From positions 186,001 to 250,000 of the forward strand of contig VWZL01005013.1 in NCBI GenBank assembly GCA_013396915.1: DNA of 64,000 nt, read 5' to 3'. Under the pieces are notes generated by a model. That model was given only the letters and a program-made list of their open reading frames with translations, had not been told where the DNA came from and made no database searches. Positions 13,178 through 25,179 of the stretch are shown piece by piece (the first letter of the stretch is position 1; each line of letters opens with the position of its first letter). A program made the translations under genes and the position numbers. The DNA comes from Stercorarius parasiticus (taxonomy: Eukaryota > Chordata > Aves > Charadriiformes > Stercorariidae).

Positions 13178-13830
13178 TGTCCTGGTTTGAGCAACACAGG
13201 ACTAATTTCTTTTCTAATGCCTGGGAAAAATGAACTTTTAAAAGACTCCAGCGTCTGAATTTGTGAAAGTATTTATTTTATAGCAAGCCATGGTATGCAG
13301 GTTTCAAGGTCTCAGTGTTTTCGAGCCTTGCCAGGTGCAGGGATGAGGAGGAGCGAGACCCGGGCACTTGACCCAGGCTGGCCAACAGGATTGTTTCATA
13401 CCATGAACGTCACATCCAATAGAAGTTAGAAAGTTTGCTAAGGAGTTCTCTCTCTCCCATGATGCCTGCGATCCTGAGAAGCTCCTGCCTCAGTGCCAGA
13501 CCCCCTGAGCCCTTCCCTTCCTCCCACAGCCATAGCGCTCACAGTGTCCAACATTTGCTGTCCCCTGCTGGGAGTGCACAGCTTCCTGACAATGGAGGTG
13601 GCTGAGTATAATCCTTGTAACATTTTATATTGGTATGAGAATCAATATTGATTCTTTAGTGTTATTAATGTTAATTATCTAGTCTTATGCTATTAAATCT
13701 GTTTATATTTCAGCCCTCGTGTTTCCTTGTTTTTTCCCTGATTCCCCTTCCCAGGTGGGAAGGGGTCACCAGGTGACAGAATAACTGTCTGAATGTCAAT
13801 AAATTGTTGTGGTTTCCTCAAACCATAACA
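13178..13830 (+). mobile_element. Solo LTR of an avian ERVL-type endogenous retrovirus
   Basis: This 653-base unit begins TGTCCTGGTTTGAG and ends CTCAAACCATAACA. The two ends are near-perfect inverted repeats with the canonical TG...CA termini, and the unit is flanked by GTACA on both sides. From memory of the family, the opening TGTCCTGGTTT, the internal 'GACCCAGGCTGGCCAACAGG' and 'TTTCATACCATGAACGTCA' stretches, and a close made of a conserved ACCACAACA-like end all fit the common bird ERVL LTR. An AATAAA polyadenylation signal at 13798-13803, about 27 bases before the right end, sets the plus orientation. No primer-binding site, gag/pol or second LTR follows, so the provirus has been reduced to one LTR by recombination between LTRs. 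LTRs carry promoter and enhancer activity in the family; whether this one is active cannot be told. Confidence 0.88.
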
Positions 13831-13835
13831 GTACA
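13831..13835 (+). repeat. Target-site duplication (right)
   Basis: The second copy of GTACA directly follows the terminal CA of the LTR. It is identical to the left copy, showing that the insertion is undisturbed. Confidence 0.85.
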
Positions 13836-16139
13836 TCATTAACTGCTGTATCATCCCATATATTCTCAAGAAAAAAAACTAAGTATTATCAGCTGTTAAG
13901 ATATCTGAGTGCATATTGCGCCTACCAAGGCCACCCCAGTTAAAATGTTTTTAACTCATTTACCTGGAAGCACTGGGCAGAGAGATACCAAATCCTCTAT
14001 TAGCATACGAAAAAGTAGGAAAACAGCTTCTGCCAGAGAAATATCCAATTTGTACCTTCACTGAATTCAACGCATAAGCAACATCTCCCTGCGTCCTCAG
14101 CACCAACTCAGATGATCTAATTAGTTTAAAGTCATTGGACCAAAGTTAACTAGGGAGAAAGAAAGAGGGGGATGGGGATACACAGGTGTATCCTTTCACT
14201 GCTCCATTTCTATAGGAAGGGTTCTAAAGCAAAATCCAAGAAAATTAATCCAAAATCCGGGAAGCCACAAGCTCAGCCACGATCCCTGTTATGAAAAGGC
14301 ATGTTAACAGTTAGTGTCCTAATGACTGTGAGACACTCGGGTCCATTTTTAAAGGCATTATCATGAGGGTTATGAATTCACTCCCAAACCGAGTAGTCCA
14401 GCAAAATCCTGGGACAAGGGGCAGACTGGCCAAGCCATGAGCTGGCAGGTGAGACACTGTCCTGTGAAGCAGTCCCCCAAGGCAAAGTGCCACTGGCTGT
14501 CCCTAGAGCTTACTGGACACCAGTAAGCCCCACGATGCGGGATCAAGAATCACTGCTTAGATTCAGAGAAACCTCAAGAAAAAGCCTGAAGCTGCTGATT
14601 TTAAAAGTATCAGGAAAGATTATTTTAGAATTTATTTCAGCTATTGCTAAGTGTCATTTTTTCAGGGTTCATTTTCTTGTACCCTGAAACTGCTTGCTAT
14701 AATAGAACAGATGAATTATCCATTTTTTAATCTTGCTTGGCAATAAGGAACAACAAATGATACTTGGATCCCACAAGGACAAAGACTTTATAGAGGCTAG
14801 TCAGTCATATTTTTGATTGTCATGCGGTTTTGAAAGCTCCCTGAAGCTGAAGAACACATTTTATTTACATCTAGCAAGAAGAGCTAGCACAGGCCCTGAT
14901 GACAGCATAACGGCACCAACAGTGACCTCCCTTTGTGGTGGCCACATACCCGTAGCCTCTGGCAAGCCATGAGAGGTGTGAGGAACAGAACAGGGGATGT
15001 GGCATGGCCTGGACATGTACTCTCTAGGGGTGGAAAGTAAATAACTAGGTGCAAAGGTTTTAATTCTTCATTAAAACAAACACACAAATAAAAAACCACC
15101 CCAAACACCTCCCAGGGGTCACAGACCTATTCTTCCCTGACTGCCCACAAAGATGTTTTCCCAAATACAAGGGCGCTACTGAAGTACTGTGTTGCATTTG
15201 TAATTTTTTCTCCAACGGTCTGCCTTTAAGATAATTTGTCTCATACTGGATAAAACATTTGTATTTCCAAATACATCTTTTGATGCTTTTATCCTTCAGT
15301 TTGCTGGGTAGAAGATCAGAAGTCCAGTTATAACGATACCAAGCCATATCAAATATGGCAATATCAACTCTATTACTTTCCAAAAAGGTACATGCTTGAA
15401 GCCCTTGAATCAATTATCTATTGATTACTTACAAAAGAAGTGCTTTATTATAAAAGCACTTTGGAGAGTCTTCATTTTTCTCTAAAAAGATACAGATTTT
15501 CCTAATTGAGATTTTTAAAACCTTCTCTTCTCAAACCCATCTTTCCTCTGAAAATGATACCTAAAACGCATCAAACGCCACCCCCCTGCCAGCCTGCAGC
15601 CCCACATTTAGCTGCTGTCCCGAGTTGCATGAAGTCATGCAGAGATGCTGCACAGAAAAGCAGCAGTGCAAGCCTGAAATCCATCAGCAACATTTTTATT
15701 TCTAAGTTAAGGGAAACGGTTGAATGATGCACCAGAAGAGATATTCATCTTGGGCATTCTGTATTCTTCTCCTTTCTTGGAGTACTAGTAAAGCAAAGAG
15801 ACATTTTTCCTTGGAAAGGAATGACAAGCTGAAATATTCCTTCAGGCACTGCATTACTCATTTCTCTTTTTATCAGGCAGCAGGATTTATTTGGTTTAGC
15901 TGGGACTAAACTTGTTACAGTGGCAGCAATGACAGAAATGAGAGGTAGACAGTGGAAGTGAAATTGTGGAACCCGTCTGCATAATAAAATAATTTGACTT
16001 ATAATGCACCCTGTGGAATAATTACTAAAATGGCCAAAAATACAAAGGGGCTTATTTTCTGCCAAAACCACTTTGCCCCTTTCGCGCAACACACCCCCGA
16101 CACCTGGAAGAGGGATTTAGGGGGGCAGGTGCTGTGACC
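13836..16139. other. Unique A/T-rich DNA without a recognised gene
   Basis: Nothing recognisable lies between the solo LTR and the CR1 block. Open frames of 60-117 codons occur on both strands (for example minus 15060-15413 and minus 15745-16092) but have no motif I can name and no good splice context. Confidence 0.55.
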
Positions 16140-17697
16140 TTAAACAAAGTCACAGAAGGCAAAGGCAGGGACTGGGAAAATTAAGAACTGCCCACTGTAG
16201 GAGAAGATCAGGTTTGACATCATCTAAGGAACTTGAACTTGCACAAATCCATTGGACCTGACGAGATTCATCTGCGGGTCCTGAGGGAACTGTCAGACGA
16301 AGTTGCTAAGCCACTATCCATCATATTTGAGAAGTCGTGGCAGTCCTGTGAAGTTCCCCATTGACTGAAAAAGGAGAAACATAACCCCCACTTTTAAAAA
16401 GCAGAAAAAAGAAGACCCGGGGAACTACAGGCCAGTCAGCCAACATGGCTTCACTCAGGACAAATAGCGTCTGACAAATTTGGTGGCCTTCTACAATGGG
16501 GTTACAGCATTGGTGGATAAGACAAGAGCAACTGACATCATCTACCTGGACTTGTGCAAACCATTTGACACTGTTCCACACAACATCCTTATCTCTAAAT
16601 TGGAAAGACATGGATTTGAATGAATGGACCACTCGGTGGATAAAAATTGGTTGCATGGTTGCACTCGAAGAGTTTTAGTCAACGGCTCGATGTCCAAGTG
16701 GAGACCAGTGATGCGTGGTGTTCCTCAGGGCTTGGTATTGAGCCCAGTGCTGTTTAACATTTTGTCAGCAACATGGACAGTGGGATTGAGTGCACCATCA
16801 ACAAGTTTGCCAAAGACACCAAGCTCTGTGGTGTGGTCGACACACTGGAGGGAAGGGATGTCATCCAGAGGGACTTTGACAGGCTTGAGAGGTGGGCCTG
16901 TGCAAACCTCATGAAGTTCAACCAGGCCAAGTGCAAGGTCCTGCACCCGGGTTGGAGCAATACCAAGCACAAATACAGGCTGGGTGGAGAACGGCTTGAG
17001 AGCAGCCCTGAGAAGAAGGACGTGGGGGTGTTGGTGGATGAAAAGCTCACCATGAGCCATCAATGTGCACTTGCAGCCCAGAAAGACAATCATATCCTGG
17101 GCTGCATCAAAAGAAGCGTGGCCAGCAGGTCAAGGGAGGTGATTCTGCCCCTCTACTCTGCTCTCGTGAGATCCCACCTGGAGTGCTGCCTCCAGCTCTG
17201 GGGCCCCCAATGTAAGAACGACATGGACCTGTTGGAGCAGGTCCAGAGGAGGGCCACAAAGATGATCAGAGGCCGGAGCACCTCTCCTATGAAGACAGGC
17301 TGAGAGAGTTGGGGTTGTTCAGCCTGGAGAAGAGAAGGCTCCGGGGAGACCTTATAGCAGCCTTCCAGTACCTAAAGGGGGCCTACAGGAAAGATGGGAT
17401 GGAGCTCTTTATCAGGGAGTGTAGTGATAGGACAAGGCGTAACGGTTTTAAACCGAAGGAGGGTAGATTTAGACTAGATATCAGGAAGAAATTCTTTACT
17501 GTGAGGGTGGTGAGGCATTGGAACAGGTTGCCCAAAGAAGCTGTGGATGCCCTATCCCTAGGAGAGTTCAAGGCCAGGCTGGATGGGGCTTTGAGCAACC
17601 TGATCTAGTGGCAGGTGTCCCTGCCCGTGGCAGGGGACCTGGAACTAGATGGTCTTTAAGATCCTTCGCAGCCCAAACTATTCTCTGATTCTGTGTT
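16140..17697 (+). mobile_element. CR1 LINE, 5'-truncated, ORF2 reverse transcriptase to 3' end
   Basis: This is the best-preserved retrotransposon in the window. It starts inside ORF2 upstream of the RT domain and runs to the CR1 3' terminus (AACTAGATGGTCTTTAAGATCC, then degraded octamers near 17680). CR1 elements encode an ORF1 protein and an ORF2 with endonuclease and RT. Their 5' truncation comes from incomplete reverse transcription, and here ORF1 and the endonuclease are absent. Recognisable RT landmarks in order are NYRPVS (16423-16440), QHGF (about 16442-16453), the [13 protein letters not shown] box near 16540-16580, GVPQG near 16720, the altered FAKDTKL box near 16806, a CLxLWGPQ-like segment near 17190 and the C-terminal VVRHWNRLP near 17505. 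The segment between NYRPVS and QHGF, about 35 codons in the family, is missing. Stops and frameshifts make the copy inactive. Confidence 0.95.
16624..17608 (+). pseudogene. CR1 ORF2 reverse transcriptase, broken into three frames
   Basis: The C-terminal two thirds of CR1 RT survive as three successive plus-strand frames: 16624-16914, 16773-17303 and 17309-17608. The first carries [13 protein letters not shown] and then LFNIL. A one-base loss near 16752-16762 moves the reading frame into the second, which carries [28 protein letters not shown] and DLLEQVQRRATKMI. A second small indel near 17270 moves it into the third, which holds GLFSLEKRRLRGDLIAAFQYLKG in shortened form, RLDIRKKFF and VVRHWNRLP, ending in TAG at 17606-17608. 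In the family the catalytic box reads FADD; here codon 16812-16814 is AAA, giving FAKD, so one catalytic aspartate is gone. An in-frame TAG also lies upstream near 16465, in the stretch after QHGF. This is a molecular fossil with no expected protein product. Confidence 0.92.
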
Positions 17698-17701
17698 TTC
17701 T

Positions 17702-17880
17702 ATGATCATGGAATCATAGAATCATAGGGTTGGAAGGGACCTCTGGAGATCATCTAGTCCAACCCCCTGCCAGAGGAGGGTCACCTTAGAGCAGGTTGCA
17801 CAGGAACGCGTCCAGGAGGGTTTTGAATGTCTCCAGAGATGGAGACTTCACTACCTCTCTGGGCAGCCTGTTCCAGTGTG
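17702..17880 (-). mobile_element. CR1 LINE 3' end, opposite orientation
   Basis: Beginning with octamers (ATCATGGAATCATAGAATCATAG) and then GGTTGGAAGGGACC, this is the reverse complement of a CR1 tail. It runs through CCAACCCCCTGCCAGAGGAGG and the GGGCAGCCTGTTCCAGTGTG stretch, where it stops at 17880. It is directly followed by ATGATGATGATAA. Its tail abuts the tail of the plus-strand CR1 at 17697. Its core sequence (CTGGAGATCATCTAGTCC, GCAGGTTGCACAGGAACGCG) differs from the neighbour, so it belongs to another CR1 subfamily and is a separate insertion. Confidence 0.93.
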
Positions 17881-20800
17881 ATGATGATGATAATTAAGTA
17901 ATCACTTATAAGAACTGCAGAAGTTCTAAGGCACCTCATTATTTCGCATCCTACCAGCTATCTTCTTATGTTTAAAATGAAAAGCAAAAGGAGACAGATT
18001 TAAGCAGAGATAATGCAGTAGTAGAGCCTATAGCTTTCCCTCCCCTCTTCCTTTTTTAATTTAAAGTTCAAATGTATTCCTGAAGAAACTTCTGATGGCA
18101 GATCTCTATCTACTCAGAAAACAGCGTAATGGGTGTCAGCGGCTAGAAATGATAGCTAGACGAATTAAAATGAAAAATGGGGGACATATTTTTATCATTA
18201 TAGAACAGGTAATTAGCCAGGGGAATCACTTCAAGATATAAAATCAAGCCCAGAGGTCATTAAAAAAACCATAGGAAAACCAGAAAATACAGGCTTAATG
18301 AAGAAATCAGTACGTGCAAATTTTTTAACCGTGCAAGAAATCAAATCAAAAGATCAAATTAGTTCACAAACTTTACCAGGTGATCCATGACAGCTTAAAC
18401 AAAAAAAAAAAAGATAAGATGATTTAAGACGTTCTTAAGGTAGGTCAGCATGGATCTCTGGGAAAGAGGCCAGTCGTTGCTTCAAATCTAATCTGAGTTA
18501 AAATTTAACACCTGCACATCTGAAAAATAGTGCCGCTCCAGGGGAAGCATGGAGGAAAATAGGGAAGAGAAGGAAGGATGGTTATTTCCCAATTAGAATA
18601 TGGACCACTCAAAAGGGAATAAAGCAGAGAAATGGAAGAAAAATTCAAGTTACACTACACCACCGAAAAGAAATAGGCTTAACTAGTCTTTTCTAAATAA
18701 ACACTGAGAGAAGGAACGTATAGAGAAGATACGATGGTGGAACAGGAAGAAAATCCTAGTCCAGTGAGTTTTCATATCTCAAAAATATTTATATATAGTA
18801 AATCCTGATAAGCAACACTACAAACATTTCAGTTCAGATTCCTCCTCCTTCTAGGCACCGAGTTACAGAATGGTTGCAAATATAAACACCTTACTCAAAG
18901 ATCATAAATTTTTCTCTCCATACAATGTGCAACCCAATTTTAGAGGCTGCAGTGAAGAATAGCAATATTGTTTGTCCCCACAATTGCTGAAGCTTATCCA
19001 AGGCTACCAAGAGTCTGCTCTGTCTGCAGGACAGAACAGCCCTTGCCCATGTCCTTCTGATGCCACCTGAAAATAATCATCCAAACACTCACATCAGAGT
19101 TTTTTTCCCAAACACTTCAGATTTGCCATGCAAACCCAAACATTTCCAAATTACTTTTCGCCTGGAAATCAGACAAACCCACTGGATTAAACTCTACTTC
19201 GTTTCCAGCAAACCCATTGGAAGCCGAGTTACTTTGCAACTGATTATATAGCATAACTGAGCCCTTAATACACGAACATTACCCATTACACAGAAAAAAC
19301 ATATGAGCTTCTGAATTCCCTGTCATTTCTTCTAATGTCATCTTATATTCTAAGCAGAGTAATATTTTCAAGAAAGATGGCATTGACAGCACTAGTGCAT
19401 TCGGATAAAGAGCATAACTTTACTCTTATTATTTTGCAGAAAGAATGTTTGTCAACTCATCGGAAAGCTTTCATAATGTTCCTGCATTAGCTATCCCTTC
19501 GTGCTGTAAAACTACTGTTAAAATTCAGATAATAGACCTTATGCTTCAGTCTGCACCCTATTTTTCACTAAATTTGAACAGATCGATGAACGTTGCATGA
19601 AATCCAAGAACTGTGCTAACCGAGACAGTGCAGCATCCTTTAGCTGAATGTTAAGCATTTTTAGATTTCTTTTTTTATCAAAATATTCTTTATTCTGATG
19701 TGCCCTACCTTACCTCTGTTACTCAAGCGTACCACATTGCATTTTCAACATATTGAAGCTGCTCAAAGAAACCAGTCAAAAAAATGTTCCAAGCAAAATA
19801 CTATCATTTCATGCTAAATATTTTTAACTAAAAAAATACAAATACGGAATACAAAGCTCAAATAAAGAGCAGCCTCTTGCGTAGAGACCGTCTATCATAT
19901 GCTGCTGCTGCAGGGAAAGGAGCCCCAGCCCAGGCAGACCAAGAGGGGCTGAAGCTGCCGGAGAGCTGCAACTCCCCACTATGGTCAAGCGAATGAACCT
20001 TCCTGCCGATCAAGAGCAGCGCAGACAAATCCACCTCGCTTCCTTTCCATCTTCAACTCTAACATCAGAACTACAACAACAACAAAACCCCCAAACACTA
20101 AGGCATCCAGCATTTCAGAGTTTGAAAGCTGGCACATCAGCACTGAACGAAACACGGGTACTTATTGCTAGAGGTTAATCCCTAGCATATTTGGCAATTA
20201 TCGGGATGAAGAATAATTTGTTCCTTATCCAGTTCAGAGCAGCGGAGAGAAGAGATTAGGTATATGCTTCACATACACAACTTAGGCTGTTACTCTAATT
20301 GGAAGACTAAATTGTAACACATTAGATTTTGTGAAAAGATAATAAATATAACACTTTCTTGGCTTCCACCCACCATCTTTCAAAACCTGCATTAAAATCA
20401 AGGTCTTATGAATGCATATTTACAATATTATACCCACGTAACTCTCCATTATATATGGGAAAAAAAAATTGAGATAACGGGATTACACTGGGATAAGGGA
20501 AAAATATCTGCCTGAAACAAACTGACCTGTACAGAGCGAATACATGTCTCTTCACCCATGGCATGATGCATTCACAAGCCAGATAAACTTAATCATGTAA
20601 ATTAATAAACTTCTCCATGACATACGCATTACTTTTTTCATAATAAAATGTAAAAAACATGCTATAAACTGTTTAATAAGGATTTTGATTACATCGCCTA
20701 TACTCTGTCAACTAACGCATCGTGGCAAGACTACTTCAAGAAGTTCAGGGCTCTCAAACACCTACAACGAAAAGAATATGAATGGAAATATTTTTCCCTG

Positions 20801-23800
20801 GGTAACCTTCACTTCACATGCTTGTTTGATGATATTGTCTTGTATCAACAAGATCTAATTTCTTTTTGGGACAGTTTAATTTTTTTTTCTGGTTCTAAGA
20901 TCAGTTCTAGCAAAGGCAACAACTTCCTAATTTCTAGAGTTGGGAAACTTTCATTAACATATGTTTTAGATGATGTCCAGGTGCATCACCACTGAGTAAT
21001 GCAATTATGCCAAATTAATGCAGTGTGTCATTATACATTCTCTCTCCTTATTAATGAAATGCTATATAAAACGCCTCAGTAATACATAGAAATCTCAAGT
21101 TCTTTCTTCAAAACATAATTTGAAACTACATTTTTTGCTTGAGGTGCAGAACCTGGAATACATTGGCAATATTATGGAGTTTCATATATGACAGCAACTA
21201 AAGGAAAAAAATAATAAAATATGAAGCATGACTCTCGGCTGCAAAACGTTGCTTTTTAAAAAAAAATAAATCAGTAATTATTGAAAATGTATGATGAAAA
21301 GCCAACAGTCTTCACTGTTTAATGTGACCATATGGATAATTCAGCACATAATAAACTACCATACTGATTTTCCTTGATGTTTTTCAATTTTTTTTTTTAA
21401 AAGTAAAGAGGAAGAAAGCATCATAAATTTTTGCAGTATAGATTCCCACATTCTTCTGTTAATATGCAAGATTTGGATATAAATTCCTCACATTACAATT
21501 AGTTATTCTATTGTGAAGATATTTTAGAGAACTGAAAAACTTTGTTCCCTATTTTGCTTTTGATGAAACCTATTCTACAGTGATTATTTCTTAAAATCTT
21601 AGTTGAGACCTGTGTAAGAAAAGATAGGTTGGCTGTTCATGTGCTGTATTTTTCAAAATTGTAGTAATATTGTTGTTTAACGCACAGCAATTACTTTTGG
21701 AGTAAGTATGTTGCATTTACAATACAACAACAGCATGCAGGTATAGATTCAGCATAATGATTTGGCATTGTGCTATTCAAAATTTTAACTATTAAGTAAC
21801 ACTTTGAGAAACATCCAAAAAAACTAGCCTTAGGAGGATAATCTCATGAGGTTTCCTCTACTCTCAATGCACAGAGACTGAAGTTTCTTCCAGGAGCAAG
21901 CCAGCAGAAGAAGGTGGAACACACTATTTCCTAGAGGAGCTACCACTTTCTCTCCACTCATTATAGAAGGACCCTACAAAGACCAGACTCCCGGGGTTAA
22001 AATTCATCATGGGAACATGGCTCTTTGTTTTTTTTCACATTAGCAACTCAAGCACCTCATAGTTCAAATCTGAAAGTTAATGGTACCTTGTAGCAAAGCA
22101 AACAGGAATCAAAACCAGTGCTAAGTGAGATTCTTCAAAGACCGATGAAGTGCTCTTAAACCTTCTTTCTCGGAGAGCAGACTAAAGCAAAGTGCATTCA
22201 TAAAGAGATGCTCATTAGCGAGATGAACTGAGGCTGCTCAGCACTGTTGTTTGTGGTCTGAAATCAAGAACAGCAGATCCTGCAGGTCTCATCTGAAAAT
22301 ATATTGAGTTGTTCCAGAATAGAATAATGTAGGAAGGAAGAATGCATCAACATCGGAAATTAGTAATACTTTTTAAGTATCAGCAAAGAAGGCTTTTCTT
22401 TAGTCCAAGAAGACTTGTGTCTTGTGACTGTCATAAGAAAAAATCCCCTACATTAGCTTCTATATAGCAGGAGAAATAGGATTACACTGAAAGCTGTAGT
22501 AACAAAAGAAAACAACATCCTCCAGAAATATTTTTCTTGCAATAGAGCAATTATGCAAGACTAACATATTATCTAAGATCCTTATCTGGTTAAGAAAAAA
22601 ACAGCTGAAATTCAAAGAAGGCCTTGAGTCATTAGACTGTTTTGAAGGATCATGTGCATTGAGCTTTCAGCTAAATGAATTATTAGTGTTTTTCACAGAT
22701 GATGTGAAGCCATTTTTAAGCAATTAGCCTGCAAGCATTATCAACTACCTACCTGCTGATAGTTACCTGTGTACTCTTTAAAACTAGTGTTATATATCTA
22801 GCTGAGGCTATACAAGTCTTGTTTATGCTTCATAAGGGTGTCGTCAGGAAAATGAAAACCTTAACATTTATACTCTGAAATGGCTGAAAGGGCTCGAATG
22901 GGACAAGAATGTTTTCATAGAGCCATTTTTCAAACTTCTGGAAAATTTCAGGCATTGATCCCAATCCACACTGGAATATTCTTTGTCATCAACCACTGCC
23001 ACCCCACCACCTCGAGGAATAAGTATTACTCACCAAATGCATATTGCTTTTTTACAGCCCCTTTTTTGAAAGATAGGAATAAATCTGCTCCCAAACCACG
23101 GAAGACAGCGTGCTCACAGATGCTTCACAAGTTTCAGCTAAGGCGCTCAGCCGATACAATTCCATCTTCAGTTGCAGCAGTTTTGCCAGACTTGAAAAAC
23201 ATGTTTCATGAGGTTTAATTAGCTCTGGGATTTAATCTGTAACACAGATATAGGTCCTAGCCATAGAGGTTAAGAGGCAAAACTAACACTGAAGTTCTGA
23301 CTGTGCCTATCACCATGAAGTATAAATACAGCATTATTACAGCAAAAGCTCTGTCAGAGGAAAAATAACACTGAAAACTTATGGGTACAGCATCACTATC
23401 GTCCGTAGGGGATACCAGGAGAGGGCAATGAGCAATAGTCCTGAAAGGCTACAATACTGCCTTCTTGAGCATCCTCTACTCAAGCAACGTACTATAGAGA
23501 TGACAGAATTAATTAAAAGAGAGCTGGCAGCAAAGTCAGAGGCTATAAAATCCAGACAGCTTTTTGTATAATCACTTAATAATAATAATGAAGGGAGAAA
23601 TAGAAAATACATTTGTCTAGCACTAAGATATAATGTGCAAATATTCAGAAGAGCAGAGGCTGCTTAAAGCTCATCTACAGTGAGAGATTAACATTTAGTT
23701 TCGTGATGTGCGCACCACCTAATTTCTTTTTGGAACTATCCATTTAGTTTTTAAATTGGCCAATCATATAGCATTCAATACTACCTCCACACAATAAGCA

Positions 23801-25179
23801 ATCAATAAAACCTCACTGACTCTTAGTATTTTCATTCTCTTTTGCAGATACAGCCATCTCTATGGAAAATCCTGTTAAGCGGTACCATAAAATGACATCT
23901 ACTGTAATATCGCCAGAAATTCTGTGCCCAGCAGCCAGTTCTCGCAGGCTCTATGCACTTTTCCCCCCGCTAAATATTAAGCTGACATGCTGATATCGAT
24001 ACCTCGCTTCTCATTCTTGCACCAGTTTTCAGACAGAAAAGAATATATACGGTAGCCTTCAACTGATTGCTATCCTTACCAGAAACTTGTACCAGAAGCT
24101 TGTATTTACTTATATTGCCACTGAAAAAAAACAACAACCCACCCTGTTAATAAAAGCCTAAGGGAAAGCTGTTACGTTCCCCACACACAGCGCACCCGGC
24201 TTTCCTCCAGCACATCGATGAAGGAGCAGGGGCACACACTGCAGCTAAACAGCTGATTGAAAAACAATGACCATGCACAGTGCACCAGAAGATGGTTCCT
24301 CGAGCTCTGCTGCACAGCCTTTTTTCTTCTTCCATCTGAAATGAAATCGGAGACTTAATCACCTGTCTCAAACAGGCCAATCTTATATACCAATAGGTTC
24401 TCATTAAAGGCTGGGTGGGAAATTTTCCATTGCCAGAAACCCCACATTATTTTCCAGGAAGAGACGTCTCCTTGACTTCCACTAGGCTTTTTGTAATAAT
24501 TTTATTCCTTGCACTGGAGTATTTACTTCCTGCATTTTCATTTTCTACCGTAGGCAGTCCCAGCTAAACACTCAGTCAATATACACCTGCGTATCACCGA
24601 GGCAACATCTGATTAATAACTTGGAGCCTAAACCTCAAAGAATCCTCGAAAAAGCCAAACTTCTCACAGCAGAAATGATTTTAATATGCATGACTGGTAA
24701 ATCTGTATTTTTATTCTGTATGTAAAAGGAAAGAGAATAAAACATGCACATTAAAATTTTTACTCAATTTCATTTTGTGATATTTTCCACATTGAAAATA
24801 ATACATTTTCATAACATTTGTGGGCACGAGCTATTTTCCCCATAAAGAAATGTAAGCACCGCAAAAGGATTCTTTGGCAAAAATTCTCCTTTTGACACTA
24901 ATTTCACAATCACTCATGTTTGTAAAGAAGTAATTACAAATGTGATGACATTTTGCCATTACTTCACACTAATTCAGTTAATTCATCACAGCTTGGCTCA
25001 ATAACCTCCTTAGCTTTCAGCCATCTTTTATTTCCTAGTGACACATCAGCTTTGAAGTTTATTTAGCCTAAAACTAAGTTGCCTTGGAAAACAAAGTGCT
25101 AAAATCATAATTATTCATTTGCCCTTTATACCATAATTTCACTTCGAGGATCCCAAAACAACTTAGCAACATTAAAAAA
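17881..25179. other. Long A/T-rich unique region, no recognised gene
   Basis: About 7.3 kb without an identifiable transposon or exon. Several stretches (about 20930-21190, 21600-21830, 22620-22860 and 24890-25130) are rich in TAAT/ATTA, TTTGCAT-like and CAATTA words and look like vertebrate conserved non-coding DNA. This is an impression only, with no alignment available. Short A or T runs occur (18401-18412 and 21387-21395, for example). Open frames are at most about 112 codons (22880-23218) and unrecognised. Confidence 0.5.

Noticed and set aside
16496..16678. Plus-strand open frame of 60 codons inside the CR1 block
   Set aside because: It is a shifted frame over the reverse transcriptase sequence; the true RT residues ([13 protein letters not shown]) lie in another frame at the same place.
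16725..17093. 122-codon minus-strand open frame
   Set aside because: Antisense shadow of the CR1 reverse transcriptase; no motif of its own.
17383..17598. Minus-strand frame in the CR1 3' part
   Set aside because: Antisense of the conserved [14 protein letters not shown] region. The same shadow recurs at 51921-52133 and, reversed, at 62939-63139.
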